This document shows, piece by piece, positions 1-6,738 of a stretch of DNA of 12,371 nt; position 1 is the first letter of the stretch, and every line of letters starts with the position of its first letter. Position numbers and translations under genes: made by a program. The stretch is from Chloroflexota bacterium. GTDB taxonomy: Bacteria > Chloroflexota > Limnocylindria > Limnocylindrales > CSP1-4. The notes beneath the pieces are model-generated. The model was not told the origin of the DNA. It did no database searches and worked only from the letters and a program-made list of their open reading frames with translations. The stretch covers positions 1-12,371 of the forward strand of contig JAJYGO010000414.1 in assembly GCA_021785115.1 (NCBI GenBank), written 5' to 3'.

Positions 1-879
1 CCGATCTCCGGAGTCGTTGCAGACGACGACCGCGGCGCGCGCGACGAGCGCGGCGAGCGCCGGGACGTCCGTGCGGCCGGCGAGCGCGACGATCGAGGGC
101 CGCGCGGACGCGACCTCCACGACGAGGCCCGCCTCGCGCTCGGACCCGGCGACGACCACCCGGAGCCCGGCGCAGTCCGCGAGCATGCCGGCGACCGACC
201 GGAACCGCCCCGCGTCGTACCGGCGGGCGGCGGCGCTCGCGCCCGGCACCAGGAGCACGAACCGCGCCCAGCGCGGAATCGCGCGCGCCTCGAGCAGGCG
301 ATCGGCATGCTCGCGCGCCGCGGCGGGGACGGCGACCTCGAGGTCGCGACGGCGTGGCCGGAAGCCGGCGGCCTCGAGCAGCGAGAGGTTGCGCTCGACC
401 TGGTGCACGGCGTCGTCGACCGGTGGGACGCACGGCGAGAGGATGCTCCCGCCGAACTGCCCGGACCGGCCGAGCCGGATCGGGATGCCGGCGAGGTAGC
501 ACGCGTAGGCCGCCGGGTACGGCGATTGCCGGAAGCTGGTGAGGATGACTGCGGCGTCGAAGCGGCCCGCGCGGAGCCGCTCGACGAGGGCGATCTCGCG
601 CCCGGGATCGAGCGGCATCGAGCCCGATGCGTCCTGCCACACCGCCCGATGGACGAGCACGTCGTCGATCCACGGCAGGAGCGGCGCCGCGGCGGCACCG
701 GCGGGCGACGCCATGAGCGTCAGGCGCGCGTCGGGCAGTGCCTCGCGGAGGGCGCGCAGGGCGGGACCCGCCATGACGACGTCGCCGACGTTGTCGAGCC
801 GGACGACGAGGACGCGCCGCACGCCGCACCACGCCTGGGGCACACGCTGCTCGGCCGCCACGCGGGGATCACGCTGCAC
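1..879 (-). CDS. Family 9 glycosyltransferase (heptosyltransferase-like), 3' end cut by window
   Basis: Probably transfers an activated sugar onto a growing envelope or surface glycan in the cytoplasm; donor and acceptor cannot be read from the sequence. The frame stays open from about 879 to base 1, giving 293 visible residues. The N-terminal Rossmann strand reads RVLVVRLDNVGDVVMAGPAL, the classic GT9 opening, followed by ALREALPDARLTL. The C-terminal half contains LLVPGASAAARRY and stops at VVVCNDSGD, just inside the nucleotide-sugar motif, so perhaps 50-70 residues lie off the left edge. The start is uncertain: GTG codons lie at 879, 861, 843 and 822. I chose 879 because GGGGG sits 8 bases upstream and it overlaps the preceding gene's stop by 11 bases, suggesting translational coupling. 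It is a diverged paralogue of its neighbour. Confidence 0.8.
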   Translation of the reverse strand, partial: MQRDPRVAAEQRVPQAWCGVRRVLVVRLDNVGDVVMAGPALRALREALPDARLTLMASPAGAAAAPLLPWIDDVLVHRAVWQDASGSMPLDPGREIALVERLRAGRFDAAVILTSFRQSPYPAAYACYLAGIPIRLGRSGQFGGSILSPCVPPVDDAVHQVERNLSLLEAAGFRPRRRDLEVAVPAAAREHADRLLEARAIPRWARFVLLVPGASAAARRYDAGRFRSVAGMLADCAGLRVVVAGSEREAGLVVEVASARPSIVALAGRTDVPALAALVARAAVVVCNDSGDR

Positions 880-2038
880 GCCGCTCGCCCCCGAGGAGAG
901 ACAGAGTCGCGGAGAGGACGTCCTCGACGCCGTCGAGGCCGGGCGAGGGACGCACCGCCACGTGCAGCTCGTCGTCGATCGGGGCCCAGCGCTCGAGCTC
1001 GGAGCCGGTGAACACCACGACGCTCGGCACGCGCAGTGCCGCCGTGAGGTGAGAGATCCCCGTGTCGTTGCACAGCACGAGCCGCGCGTTCTCGACGAGC
1101 GACGCGAGCGCCCCGACGCTGGTCTGCCCGGCGAGGTCGATCGTCTCGGTCCGCGTCGCCTCGGCGACCTCGTGGACGACCGGGATCTCGTCGGCGGTGC
1201 CGGTCAGCACGACCGGGAGCCGGAGCGCGCCCAGGAGGTTGACCATGATCGCGAAGTGGCGCGCGGGCCAGCGCCGATCGGCGGCGCTCGACCCCGGATG
1301 CACGACGACGTACCGGCCGGGCTGAAGGCGGCGAGCGCGGGGGATCGAGGCCAGCTCGAACCGGTCGACGTCGGTCACCGGAAACTCGAGGTCGTCGCCC
1401 TTGGCCGGGATCCCGAGCACGTCGAGCACGCGGAGCAGCCGCCGGACCTCGGGCAGGGTCTCCGTGAGGGTGACGAACCGTGCGGGGTCGGGGCAGAAGC
1501 CTCCGGCCGGGTAGGTGCCCGCCCGCATCCTCGCGCCGAGGAGCAGCGTGAGGCCGTTGCTGATCGAGCCGCTGCCGTGCAGCTGCAGGGCGAGGTCGAA
1601 GGAGCGCTGCGCGGCCTCCGCGAGAAAGGCCGGGACGTCCTGGCGGCCGGACGCGAACTCGTCGAGACCGCCCGGCAGCACGAGCAGGTCATCGAGGTAC
1701 CGGGGGAAGCGCTCGAGCAGGAGCCGCCCGCTCTCGAGGCCGACAAGCGTCACGTACGCGTCGGGCAGCGCGGCACGCAGCGCACGGAGCGCGGGAACCA
1801 GGCACAGCATGTCGCCCAGGCCGGGAAGGGCGCGGACGACGGCGACGCGGCTCGGCAGGGGCGTGCCGAGCCGATGACCGGGGCGCAGCGTCGACTGGAC
1901 AGCCTCGCGCCCCGCGGCCGCCCTGCCGCCGGCGTGAGGCGGGCGACCGGGCGCGGTCTGGGTATGGGGGAGCGCGTGCAGGCGCGAAGCCGGACCGCGG
2001 GTCTGGGCACCCGTGGTGGCGAGGGCGCGGGAAGCCAC
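869..2038 (-). CDS. Family 9 glycosyltransferase (ADP-heptose:LPS heptosyltransferase family)
   Basis: A GT-B fold glycosyltransferase of the heptosyltransferase family, expected to be cytoplasmic or membrane-associated and to act in surface glycan assembly. The protein has 389 residues. After about 62 residues of Ala/Arg/Pro-rich, probably disordered N-terminus, the first Rossmann domain begins SRVAVVRALPGLGDMLCLVP. The C-terminal domain has VVVHPGSSAADRRWP, then the family signature LCNDTGISHLTAALRVP and VVVFTGSELERWAPI. The GTG start is set by a perfect AGGAGG nine bases upstream. No other usable start codon lies between it and the catalytic domain, so the extra N-terminus appears real. 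The stop overlaps the next glycosyltransferase gene, so the two form one transcription unit. The specific substrate is unknown; assigning heptose would over-reach in a lineage that may lack LPS. Confidence 0.88.
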   Translation of the reverse strand: MASRALATTGAQTRGPASRLHALPHTQTAPGRPPHAGGRAAAGREAVQSTLRPGHRLGTPLPSRVAVVRALPGLGDMLCLVPALRALRAALPDAYVTLVGLESGRLLLERFPRYLDDLLVLPGGLDEFASGRQDVPAFLAEAAQRSFDLALQLHGSGSISNGLTLLLGARMRAGTYPAGGFCPDPARFVTLTETLPEVRRLLRVLDVLGIPAKGDDLEFPVTDVDRFELASIPRARRLQPGRYVVVHPGSSAADRRWPARHFAIMVNLLGALRLPVVLTGTADEIPVVHEVAEATRTETIDLAGQTSVGALASLVENARLVLCNDTGISHLTAALRVPSVVVFTGSELERWAPIDDELHVAVRPSPGLDGVEDVLSATLSLLGGERRAA

Positions 2039-2047
2039 TCTGCGAAA

Positions 2048-2053
2048 CCTCCT
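2048..2053 (-). promoter_or_regulatory. Shine-Dalgarno site AGGAGG deciding the GTG start
   Basis: The minus strand reads AGGAGG, nine bases before the GTG at 2038. This perfect match settles a start that would otherwise be unclear, because the frame stays open for another 77 codons upstream and the catalytic domain begins more than 60 codons downstream. Confidence 0.8.
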
Positions 2054-2215
2054 GAAAGCCCGGCGGTTCGACGCGTCGCGTCCGTCGGTCGGACCTCCTC
2101 GGGCCCGCGGGCCGAGCCCGACGCGGGCTGTCCAACTTGTACCCGTGGCACGGTGGCGCCCGTCGCGACCGACACGGCGGTGCGCTTGCAGCGCTCTTGC
2201 ATGTCCGGACGAGGG

Positions 2216-2281
2216 GCCGGCGCACTGCAACCGCCTCGCCGGCGCACTGCAACCGCCTCGCCGGCGCACTGCAACCGCCTC
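2216..2281. repeat. Three perfect tandem 22-base repeats
   Basis: Copies occupy 2216-2237, 2238-2259 and 2260-2281 and are identical, each containing the core GCACTGCAACCGCCTC (TTGCAGTGC on the minus strand). There are no spacers, so this is not a CRISPR array. The period is close to two helical turns, so a protein bound to each copy would sit on nearly the same face of the DNA. The array lies about 180 bases upstream of the glycosyltransferase start and about 170 bases upstream of the CxxCxC gene, so it could be an operator cluster for either. It could also simply be a slippage-grown repeat. Confidence 0.9.
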
Positions 2282-2454
2282 GTTAGGCCGCGCGCCCGAG
2301 CGTCAGCCCGCGGCGAGGATCGAGCCCGGTACGGTCGCAGCTGCGGGGTCCATGCGGGTGACGGCGGTCCCGAACGGCAACGGCGGTTCCGGCGGGAACC
2401 CGCGGCTCCCGCGGACTCGAGGCCCGAACGAGGCCGGCGGCAAGGAGACCGACA

Positions 2455-2655
2455 ATGTGCATGAACTGCGGGTGCGGGAAGCCGGACGACCGGCACGGGA
2501 ACCCGGACAACATCACGCGCGAAGACCTCGAGCGCGCGGCGAGGGCCAACGGCCAGTCGCTGGACGAGGCGGTGCGGAACATCGACGAGACCTCGCACTC
2601 GACGCGCGCCGGGTCGTCGGAGTCGACGGGCTCTTCGCAGTCGATGCAGAGCTGA
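2455..2655 (+). CDS. Small conserved CxxCxC protein (MCMNCGCG type)
   Basis: A 66-residue protein of unknown function. The N-terminus MCMNCGCGKPDDRHGNP has cysteines at residues 2, 5 and 7, which could bind a metal. It continues NITREDLERAARANGQSLDE, a predicted helix, and ends in a Ser/Thr-rich tail. I recall proteins with this same opening annotated as hypothetical in high-GC Gram-positive and Chloroflexota genomes; this is memory, not a search. The ATG is supported by AAGGAG (2442-2447) seven bases upstream. No signal peptide or membrane segment is visible. It precedes a YggT-like gene by about 140 bases but has its own hairpin downstream, so the two are probably not tightly co-transcribed. 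Confidence 0.8.
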   Translation: MCMNCGCGKPDDRHGNPDNITREDLERAARANGQSLDEAVRNIDETSHSTRAGSSESTGSSQSMQS

Positions 2656-2657
2656 CG

Positions 2658-2678
2658 CCGGCGCGCGAGGCACGCCGG
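2658..2678 (+). terminator. Possible hairpin after the CxxCxC gene
   Basis: CCGGCG (2658-2663) pairs with CGCCGG (2673-2678) across a 9-base loop, immediately after the stop codon. There is no T-run, so intrinsic termination is only a possibility. Confidence 0.3.
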
Positions 2679-2774
2679 GGGGCAGTCTCGGTGCCAGGGA
2701 GCCGGATTGACGGGCACGTGCGGCACGTCCGCACGGCGCCACTCGACCCCGGCTCCTGCTGAAGGAGGTGCGAG

Positions 2775-2801
2775 ATGAGGACGACGGAGGACGGACGGTG
2801 A
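2775..2801 (+). CDS. Possible 8-residue leader frame (MRTTEDGR)
   Basis: AAGGAGG (2762-2768) is spaced six bases from an ATG that opens an 8-codon frame, MRTTEDGR. Its TGA overlaps the GTG start of the membrane protein gene in the arrangement GTGA. This looks like a translationally coupled leader. It could also be the chance by-product of a gene whose true start is elsewhere. Confidence 0.3.
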   Translation: MRTTEDGR

Positions 2802-3253
2802 CGACCCCGTACGCCGGCGGCCCCGAGCCGGTCGATGACGAGACGGACGTGACCGGGCCACCGTATGCGGACCAGCCCTACCGGGGCACGCGCGTCGTCG
2901 AGCGGGAGGTGCTCGAGCGGCCGGGGCCGCGGCCGATGGTCGTCCGCTCCGGCCCCAGCCTGGCCCACCGCCTGGTCGTGCTCGTGTTCGGCCTGGTCCA
3001 GCTGCTGATCCTGCTCCGGATCGTGCTGCTGCTCGTCGACGCGGTGCGCGCCAACCCGATCGTCGCGTGGGTCCTCGACCTCAGTCAGCTCTTCGTGGCG
3101 CCGTTCGTGGGCATCCTGCGCACCAACGCGCTGTCCGCGGGCGGATCGACCCTCGACGTGGCGGCAATCGTCGCCCTGATCGGCTGGACCATCGCCGAGA
3201 TGGTCGTGCTCGCCATCGTCAACGCGCTCGTCGACCGCGGAGCCGTCGCCTAG
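2798..3253 (+). CDS. YggT-like small membrane protein
   Basis: A 151-residue protein. Residues 1-57 are polar and acidic (many Pro, Asp and Glu) and probably cytoplasmic. A strong transmembrane segment lies at about 58-80 (VLVFGLVQLLILLRIVLLLV) and a second at about 122-144. Between them the stretch NPIVAWVLDLSQLFVAPFVG resembles the YggT family, which is implicated in envelope or division-related roles in other bacteria; the molecular activity is not established. I chose the GTG at 2798 because GGAGG (2786-2790) lies seven bases upstream. A GTG at 2768 in the same frame would add ten residues but has no properly spaced ribosome-binding site. An 8-codon leader frame ends across this start. 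Confidence 0.72.
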   Translation: MTTPYAGGPEPVDDETDVTGPPYADQPYRGTRVVEREVLERPGPRPMVVRSGPSLAHRLVVLVFGLVQLLILLRIVLLLVDAVRANPIVAWVLDLSQLFVAPFVGILRTNALSAGGSTLDVAAIVALIGWTIAEMVVLAIVNALVDRGAVA

Positions 3254-3371
3254 CCCGACCGCGGACGACGAGGCGCGGAATCCAGTGCGACCTGCCGCGC
3301 GAACGGCGCCGCCCGGCTGCGGCACGGGCAGAGCCCGCGCGGACCGGACTCCCTGGTCGCCTGCCCGGATG

Positions 3372-3377
3372 TAGGCT
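3372..3377 (+). promoter_or_regulatory. Candidate -10 (TAGGCT) for leaderless adenosine deaminase
   Basis: TAGGCT ends six bases before the GTG at 3384, which would put transcription start at or next to the start codon. No Shine-Dalgarno sequence precedes that GTG, and no recognisable -35 lies at the expected distance. Confidence 0.4.
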
Positions 3378-3383
3378 CTGGGC

Positions 3384-4454
3384 GTGCTCACGCTCGACAC
3401 GATCCGGCGCGCCCCGAAGGTGCTCCTGCACGACCATCTCGACGGCGGCCTGAGGCCCGCCACGCTCGTCGACCTCGCGCGCCAGGTCGGGTACCGGGGC
3501 CTCCCCACGAGCGACCCCGACGAGCTCGCCGCGATCATCCGCCAGGGCGCCGACCGCAAGAGCCTCGAGCTCTACCTGGAGACGTTCGCGCACACCGTGG
3601 CCGTCATGCAGACGCGCGAGGCGCTCATCCGCGTGGCGGCCGAGTGCGCGGAGGACCTCGCGGCCGACGGCGTGGTGTACGCCGAGGTCCGGCACGCGCC
3701 CGAGCTGTCCACGGCCGGCGGGCTGTCGCTCGACGAGGTCGTCGAGGCGATCCTCGAGGGCTTTCGGCGCGGCAGCGAGGACCGCGGCATCACCGTCCGG
3801 TTCATCGCCACGGCGATGCGGACCGCGGCGCGCTCGCTCGAGATCGCGGAGCTGGCCGTGCGCCATCGCGACGAGGGCGTCGTCGGCTTCGACATCGCGG
3901 GCGCCGAGGCCGGGTTCCCGCCGACGCGGCATCTCGACGCGTTCCAGTACATCCAGCGCGAGAACTTCCACATCACGATCCACGCCGGCGAGAGCTTCGG
4001 GCTGCCGTCGATCTGGGAGGCGCTGCAGTGGTGCGGTGCCGAGCGACTCGGTCACGGCGTCCGGATCGTCGACGACATCGCGACCGCCCCGGACGGCGAA
4101 CCCGCGCTCGGACGCCTGGCGGCGTACGTCCGGGACCGCCGCGTTCCGCTCGAGATGTGCCCGTCATCGAACGTCCACACCGGCGCGGCGCGCTGCATCG
4201 AGGAGCACCCGATCGAGCTGCTCCGGCGGCTCCGGTTCCGCGTGACCGTCAACACCGACAACCGGCTGATGAGCGGCGTCTCCCTGTCGAGCGAGTTCGC
4301 GCTGCTCGCCGAGACGTTCGGCATCGACCTCGACGATCTCGAGTGGCTGACGCTCAACGCGATGAAGAGCGCGTTCTGCCACTTCGACGAGCGGCTCGCG
4401 CTGATCGGCGGGGTGATCAAACCCGCCTACGCGCACCTGCGGTACGCGCTGTAG
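3384..4454 (+). CDS. add: Adenosine deaminase
   Basis: Hydrolytic deamination of adenosine (and probably deoxyadenosine) to inosine in cytoplasmic purine salvage. The protein has 356 residues, a normal length for the family. Zinc ligands appear as H16 and H18 in [11 protein letters not shown]200 in HITIHAGES and D292 in [13 protein letters not shown]203 of HAGES is the catalytic glutamate and H224 of RLGHG the active-site histidine. The usual Asp-Asp pair reads Asp-Asn here, which I believe is common in the actinobacterial-type subgroup. [10 protein letters not shown] is also conserved. The GTG start has no ribosome-binding site; a TAGGCT box six bases upstream suggests a leaderless transcript. 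It converges on the nitroreductase-like gene with a 25-base gap. Related adenine deaminases are less likely given the close match to ADA motifs. Confidence 0.93.
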   Translation: MLTLDTIRRAPKVLLHDHLDGGLRPATLVDLARQVGYRGLPTSDPDELAAIIRQGADRKSLELYLETFAHTVAVMQTREALIRVAAECAEDLAADGVVYAEVRHAPELSTAGGLSLDEVVEAILEGFRRGSEDRGITVRFIATAMRTAARSLEIAELAVRHRDEGVVGFDIAGAEAGFPPTRHLDAFQYIQRENFHITIHAGESFGLPSIWEALQWCGAERLGHGVRIVDDIATAPDGEPALGRLAAYVRDRRVPLEMCPSSNVHTGAARCIEEHPIELLRRLRFRVTVNTDNRLMSGVSLSSEFALLAETFGIDLDDLEWLTLNAMKSAFCHFDERLALIGGVIKPAYAHLRYAL

Positions 4455-4471
4455 CCGTTCCCGCTCGCACG

Positions 4472-4486
4472 GGCCTCGATCAGGCC
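4472..4486. terminator. Small hairpin at convergent gene ends
   Basis: GGCCT-cgatc-AGGCC forms a 5-base stem across the junction of the convergent adenosine deaminase and nitroreductase-like genes, overlapping the latter's stop codon. It is short and has no T-run, so it is a weak bidirectional terminator candidate. Confidence 0.25.
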
Positions 4487-4914
4487 GGTTCGATCCGGTA
4501 GAACCGTCCGACGGCCCGGACGTGCCGGCGGGCGAGCCAGTAGATGACGTTGCCCGGGAACGGGTGCTGGCGGAACGTGGCCCGGATGACGGCCTCGCGC
4601 TCCGGACCGGGCGGCAGGAGTGTCGCGACGACGCGCTCCGGCGGCCGGCCCGACCGCTCGATCTCGCCGCGGCCCGTCGCGTCGAGATTGAGCGTCCACG
4701 CGCAGGGCAGGTCGGGGTGCCCGAGGTACTCGTGATCGCCGACACGCAGCAGACCGAGGAAGGTGGTCCGGCGTTGTCCGGTCCGCCGCCCCGTCGTCAC
4801 GAACGCGACCGTGTTCCCGACGCCGAAGCGCCGCCACCAGCGGGTGATCAGGGGGTCGAGGACGCGAAGGAAGCGGTAGAAGCGGGGGAAGAAGGCGTGC
4901 CAGGCGTCGTCCAC
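4480..4914 (-). CDS. Deazaflavin (F420)-dependent nitroreductase-like protein
   Basis: A 144-residue protein resembling the split-barrel deazaflavin-dependent nitroreductase family, whose members use reduced F420 to reduce quinones or nitro compounds; the substrate here is unknown. Evidence is the core NTVAFVTTGRRTGQRRTTFL, then GDHEYLGHPDLPCAWTLNLD and the C-terminal HPFPGNVIYWLARRHVRAVG, typical of the family in order and spacing. The GTG start at 4914 leaves a 144-residue family-length protein. An ATG at 5052 in the same frame would invade the divergent aminotransferase gene with a low-complexity extension. No Shine-Dalgarno sequence is present, but GATACT lies six bases upstream with TTCGCA at 17-base spacing, suggesting leaderless expression. 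Cofactor use is inferred from family membership only. Confidence 0.75.
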   Translation of the reverse strand: MDDAWHAFFPRFYRFLRVLDPLITRWWRRFGVGNTVAFVTTGRRTGQRRTTFLGLLRVGDHEYLGHPDLPCAWTLNLDATGRGEIERSGRPPERVVATLLPPGPEREAVIRATFRQHPFPGNVIYWLARRHVRAVGRFYRIEPA

Positions 4915-4920
4915 GGCGAC

Positions 4921-4949
4921 AGTATCCCCGTCCGCCCGTTTCGTGCGAA
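4921..4949 (-). promoter_or_regulatory. Promoter of the nitroreductase-like gene (leaderless)
   Basis: On the minus strand, TTCGCA (4949-4944) and GATACT (4926-4921) are separated by 17 bases, and GATACT lies exactly six bases before GTG 4914. A near-palindrome TTCG-tg-CGAA (4940-4949) covers the -35 and could be a repressor site. Confidence 0.5.
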
Positions 4950-5032
4950 TATCGCGGCCATCCGCATCATCCGCCACTCTCGGCGAGTGAGGCGGGCTCG
5001 CCAGGCGTGAAGACCGCCGACCGGAGGACGAA

Positions 5033-6391
5033 GTGACCGACGTCGACCGCACGCGCCTCCAGACCCTGGCGGCGGCCGAGACCGCCCGCTTCCTCGACGC
5101 GCACCCCCGATCCCGCGCCCTTCACAACCGCGCCCTGCGGAGCCTGCCCGGCGGCGTACCGATGCACTGGATGACCAAGTGGCCGGGACCGTTCCCTGTG
5201 TTCGTCGAGTCCGCGCGCGGCGCGCGCTTCCGCGACGTCGACGGGCTGGAGTACGTCGACCTGTGCCTCGGCGACACGGGCGCGATGACCGGACACGGTC
5301 CGCAGCCGACGCTCGAGGCGGTGCGGCGCCAGCTGGAGCGCGGGATCACCCACATGCTCCCGACGGAGGACGCGGCCGAGGCGGCCGAGCTGCTCGCGGA
5401 GCGGTTCGGGCTCCCGTCGTGGCAGTTCACGCTCTCGGCAACCGACGCGAACCGTTTCGCGATCCGGCTCGCGCGCGCGATGACGCGCCGCCCCCGGATC
5501 CTGGTGTTCGACTACTGCTACCACGGCACGGTGGACGAGACGTTCGCGACGCTCCGCGACGACGGCACGGTCGCGCCGCGGCGCGGGAACATCGGTCCCG
5601 CGGTCGATCCTGCCGTCACGACCCGCGTCGTGGAGTTCAACGACGTCGACGCGCTGGAACGCGAGCTGGCGGCCGGCGACGTCGCGGCGGTGCTCGCGGA
5701 GCCGGCCCTGACCAACGTCGGGATCGTCCTGCCCGACCCCGGGTTCCACGACGCGCTCCGCGACCTCACCCGCCGCACCGGCACGCTCCTGATCCTCGAC
5801 GAGACGCACACGCTCTGTGCGGGCCCCGGCGGGTACACGGGCGAGCACGGCCTGCGGCCGGACATGGTCGTCGTCGGAAAGGCGATCGGCGGCGGGATCC
5901 CGTCGGGTGCGTACGGGTTGAGCGCGGAGCTGGCGGGACGGCTCGAGACGCTGACGACGCTCGAGGACATCGACGTCGGCGGCATCGGCGGGACGCTCGC
6001 AGGGAATGCTCTGTCGCTCGCTGCGATCCGCGCGACGCTCCGCGACGTCCTGACGCCCGGCGCGTACGCCACGATGCGCCCGCTCGCCGAACGGTGGACG
6101 GCCGGCGTCGAGCGCGTCATCGAGGCGCACGACCTGCCGTGGCATGTCACCCGTCTCGGCACGCGCGCCGAGTACCACTTCCTCCCGGCGCCGCCACGCA
6201 ACGGCCGGGAGGCGGCGGCCGCCACCGACTTCGAGCTCGAGCGGTACCTCCACCTCGCGATGCTCAACCGCGGCGTGCTGCTCACGCCGTTCCACAACAT
6301 GGCGCTGATGTCGCCGGCGACGACCGCGACGGACGTCGACTGCCACACTGCGGCGTTCGAGGAGGCGGTTGCGGCGCTCGTGAACGCCTGA
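5033..6391 (+). CDS. Class III (PLP-dependent) aminotransferase, glutamate-1-semialdehyde aminomutase-like
   Basis: A 452-residue fold-type I PLP enzyme of the class III aminotransferase group. The opening LPGGVPMHWMTKWPGPFPVF is followed by GARFRDVDGLEYVDLCLGDT, the usual substrate-channel region. D256 in LLILDETHTL contacts the PLP pyridine nitrogen, and K283 in MVVVGKAIGGGIPSGAYG is the Schiff-base lysine. The phosphate-binding segment reads LSATDANRFAIRLARA rather than the common SGTEA form, and the start differs from true HemL, so a tetrapyrrole role is unlikely. A transaminase or aminomutase acting on an unidentified amino acid fits better. The GTG start has GGAGG (5023-5027) five bases upstream. 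It diverges from the nitroreductase-like gene and is followed at once by a strong GC hairpin, so it is probably monocistronic. Confidence 0.85.
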   Translation: MTDVDRTRLQTLAAAETARFLDAHPRSRALHNRALRSLPGGVPMHWMTKWPGPFPVFVESARGARFRDVDGLEYVDLCLGDTGAMTGHGPQPTLEAVRRQLERGITHMLPTEDAAEAAELLAERFGLPSWQFTLSATDANRFAIRLARAMTRRPRILVFDYCYHGTVDETFATLRDDGTVAPRRGNIGPAVDPAVTTRVVEFNDVDALERELAAGDVAAVLAEPALTNVGIVLPDPGFHDALRDLTRRTGTLLILDETHTLCAGPGGYTGEHGLRPDMVVVGKAIGGGIPSGAYGLSAELAGRLETLTTLEDIDVGGIGGTLAGNALSLAAIRATLRDVLTPGAYATMRPLAERWTAGVERVIEAHDLPWHVTRLGTRAEYHFLPAPPRNGREAAAATDFELERYLHLAMLNRGVLLTPFHNMALMSPATTATDVDCHTAAFEEAVAALVNA

Positions 6392-6405
6392 CCTTCCTCC
6401 GCCGA

Positions 6406-6431
6406 GCCGCGCCCTGGATCGGCGGCGCGGC
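6406..6431 (+). terminator. GC hairpin terminator after aminotransferase
   Basis: A perfect 8-base stem, GCCGCGCC (6406-6413) with GGCGCGGC (6424-6431), and a 10-base loop begin 15 bases after the aminotransferase stop. There is no T-run, as is common in very GC-rich genomes. Confidence 0.55.
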
Positions 6432-6626
6432 CTGCGACACACCGGCGACGCTGCGGCAGCGCGGTCCCGCTGCGCTCGACGACGTCCCACCCGGGATCGA
6501 CAGGCCGCCGTCGCGACGAACGGCATGGCATGCGCGCGTCGTCCCGGGCCGAATGGCCCCCGCGGTCAGCCGCCGGCCATGGCCGTTCGGCGACCGAGAC
6601 CCTGCCGTTTGGCTCTTCACATAGCT

Positions 6627-6654
6627 TTCGCTTGGGCCCCGAACCGGCTATGCT
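6627..6654 (+). promoter_or_regulatory. Promoter of the lipoprotein gene
   Basis: TATGCT (6649-6654) is preceded at 16-base spacing by TTCGCT (6627-6632). The stretch 6607-6655 is locally AT-richer than its surroundings. Transcription would start near 6661, leaving a leader of about 78 bases that ends in AGGAGG five bases before the ATG. Confidence 0.5.
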
Positions 6655-6738
6655 TCGGTCCGTCCGGACGTTGACCGCGTCCCCAACGCCCGGGCAGAGT
6701 CGACGCAAGCTCGAGGCGGGCATGAACAGGAGGACGCG

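Larger units (their letters stand above)
2039..2454. other. 416-base divergent gap with repeat array, no gene seen
   Basis: This gap separates the minus-strand glycosyltransferase pair from the plus-strand run. It holds three tandem 22-base repeats (2216-2281), two extra TTGCA words (2186 and 2197) and a small hairpin GGTTCC-ggcg-GGAACC (2385-2400) just upstream of the CxxCxC gene. Frames through the gap have biased Arg/Pro/Ala composition and no recognisable protein. I could not place a convincing -10/-35 pair for either direction, although both flanking genes should have promoters here. Confidence 0.55.
6392..6738. other. 347-base gap: terminator, then promoter and leader of lipoprotein gene
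   Basis: The first 40 bases hold the aminotransferase terminator hairpin (6406-6431). The last 110 bases hold a promoter and a leader of about 78 bases for the lipoprotein gene. The middle (about 6432-6620) contains scattered GC-rich inverted repeats, such as CGCTG-cgg-CAGCG, and no frame that reads as a protein. Confidence 0.5.

Noticed and set aside
2216..2281. CRISPR array
   Set aside because: The three 22-base units are directly contiguous with no spacers, and no cas gene is nearby.
539..2464. A 641-codon plus-strand open frame across the glycosyltransferase genes
   Set aside because: It is antisense to two clear GT9 genes. Its product is Arg/Ala/Gly/Glu-rich with no recognisable domain, the usual shadow of GC-biased codon use.
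4480..5052. Longer form of the nitroreductase-like gene starting at ATG 5052
   Set aside because: It would overlap the start of the divergent aminotransferase gene and add a Ser/Arg-rich stretch outside the family fold. The promoter-like boxes sit inside that extension.
5033..6391. Glutamate-1-semialdehyde 2,1-aminomutase (HemL) as a firm call
   Set aside because: Only the general class III motifs match. The N-terminal and phosphate-binding segments differ from HemL, and no haem-pathway gene is adjacent.
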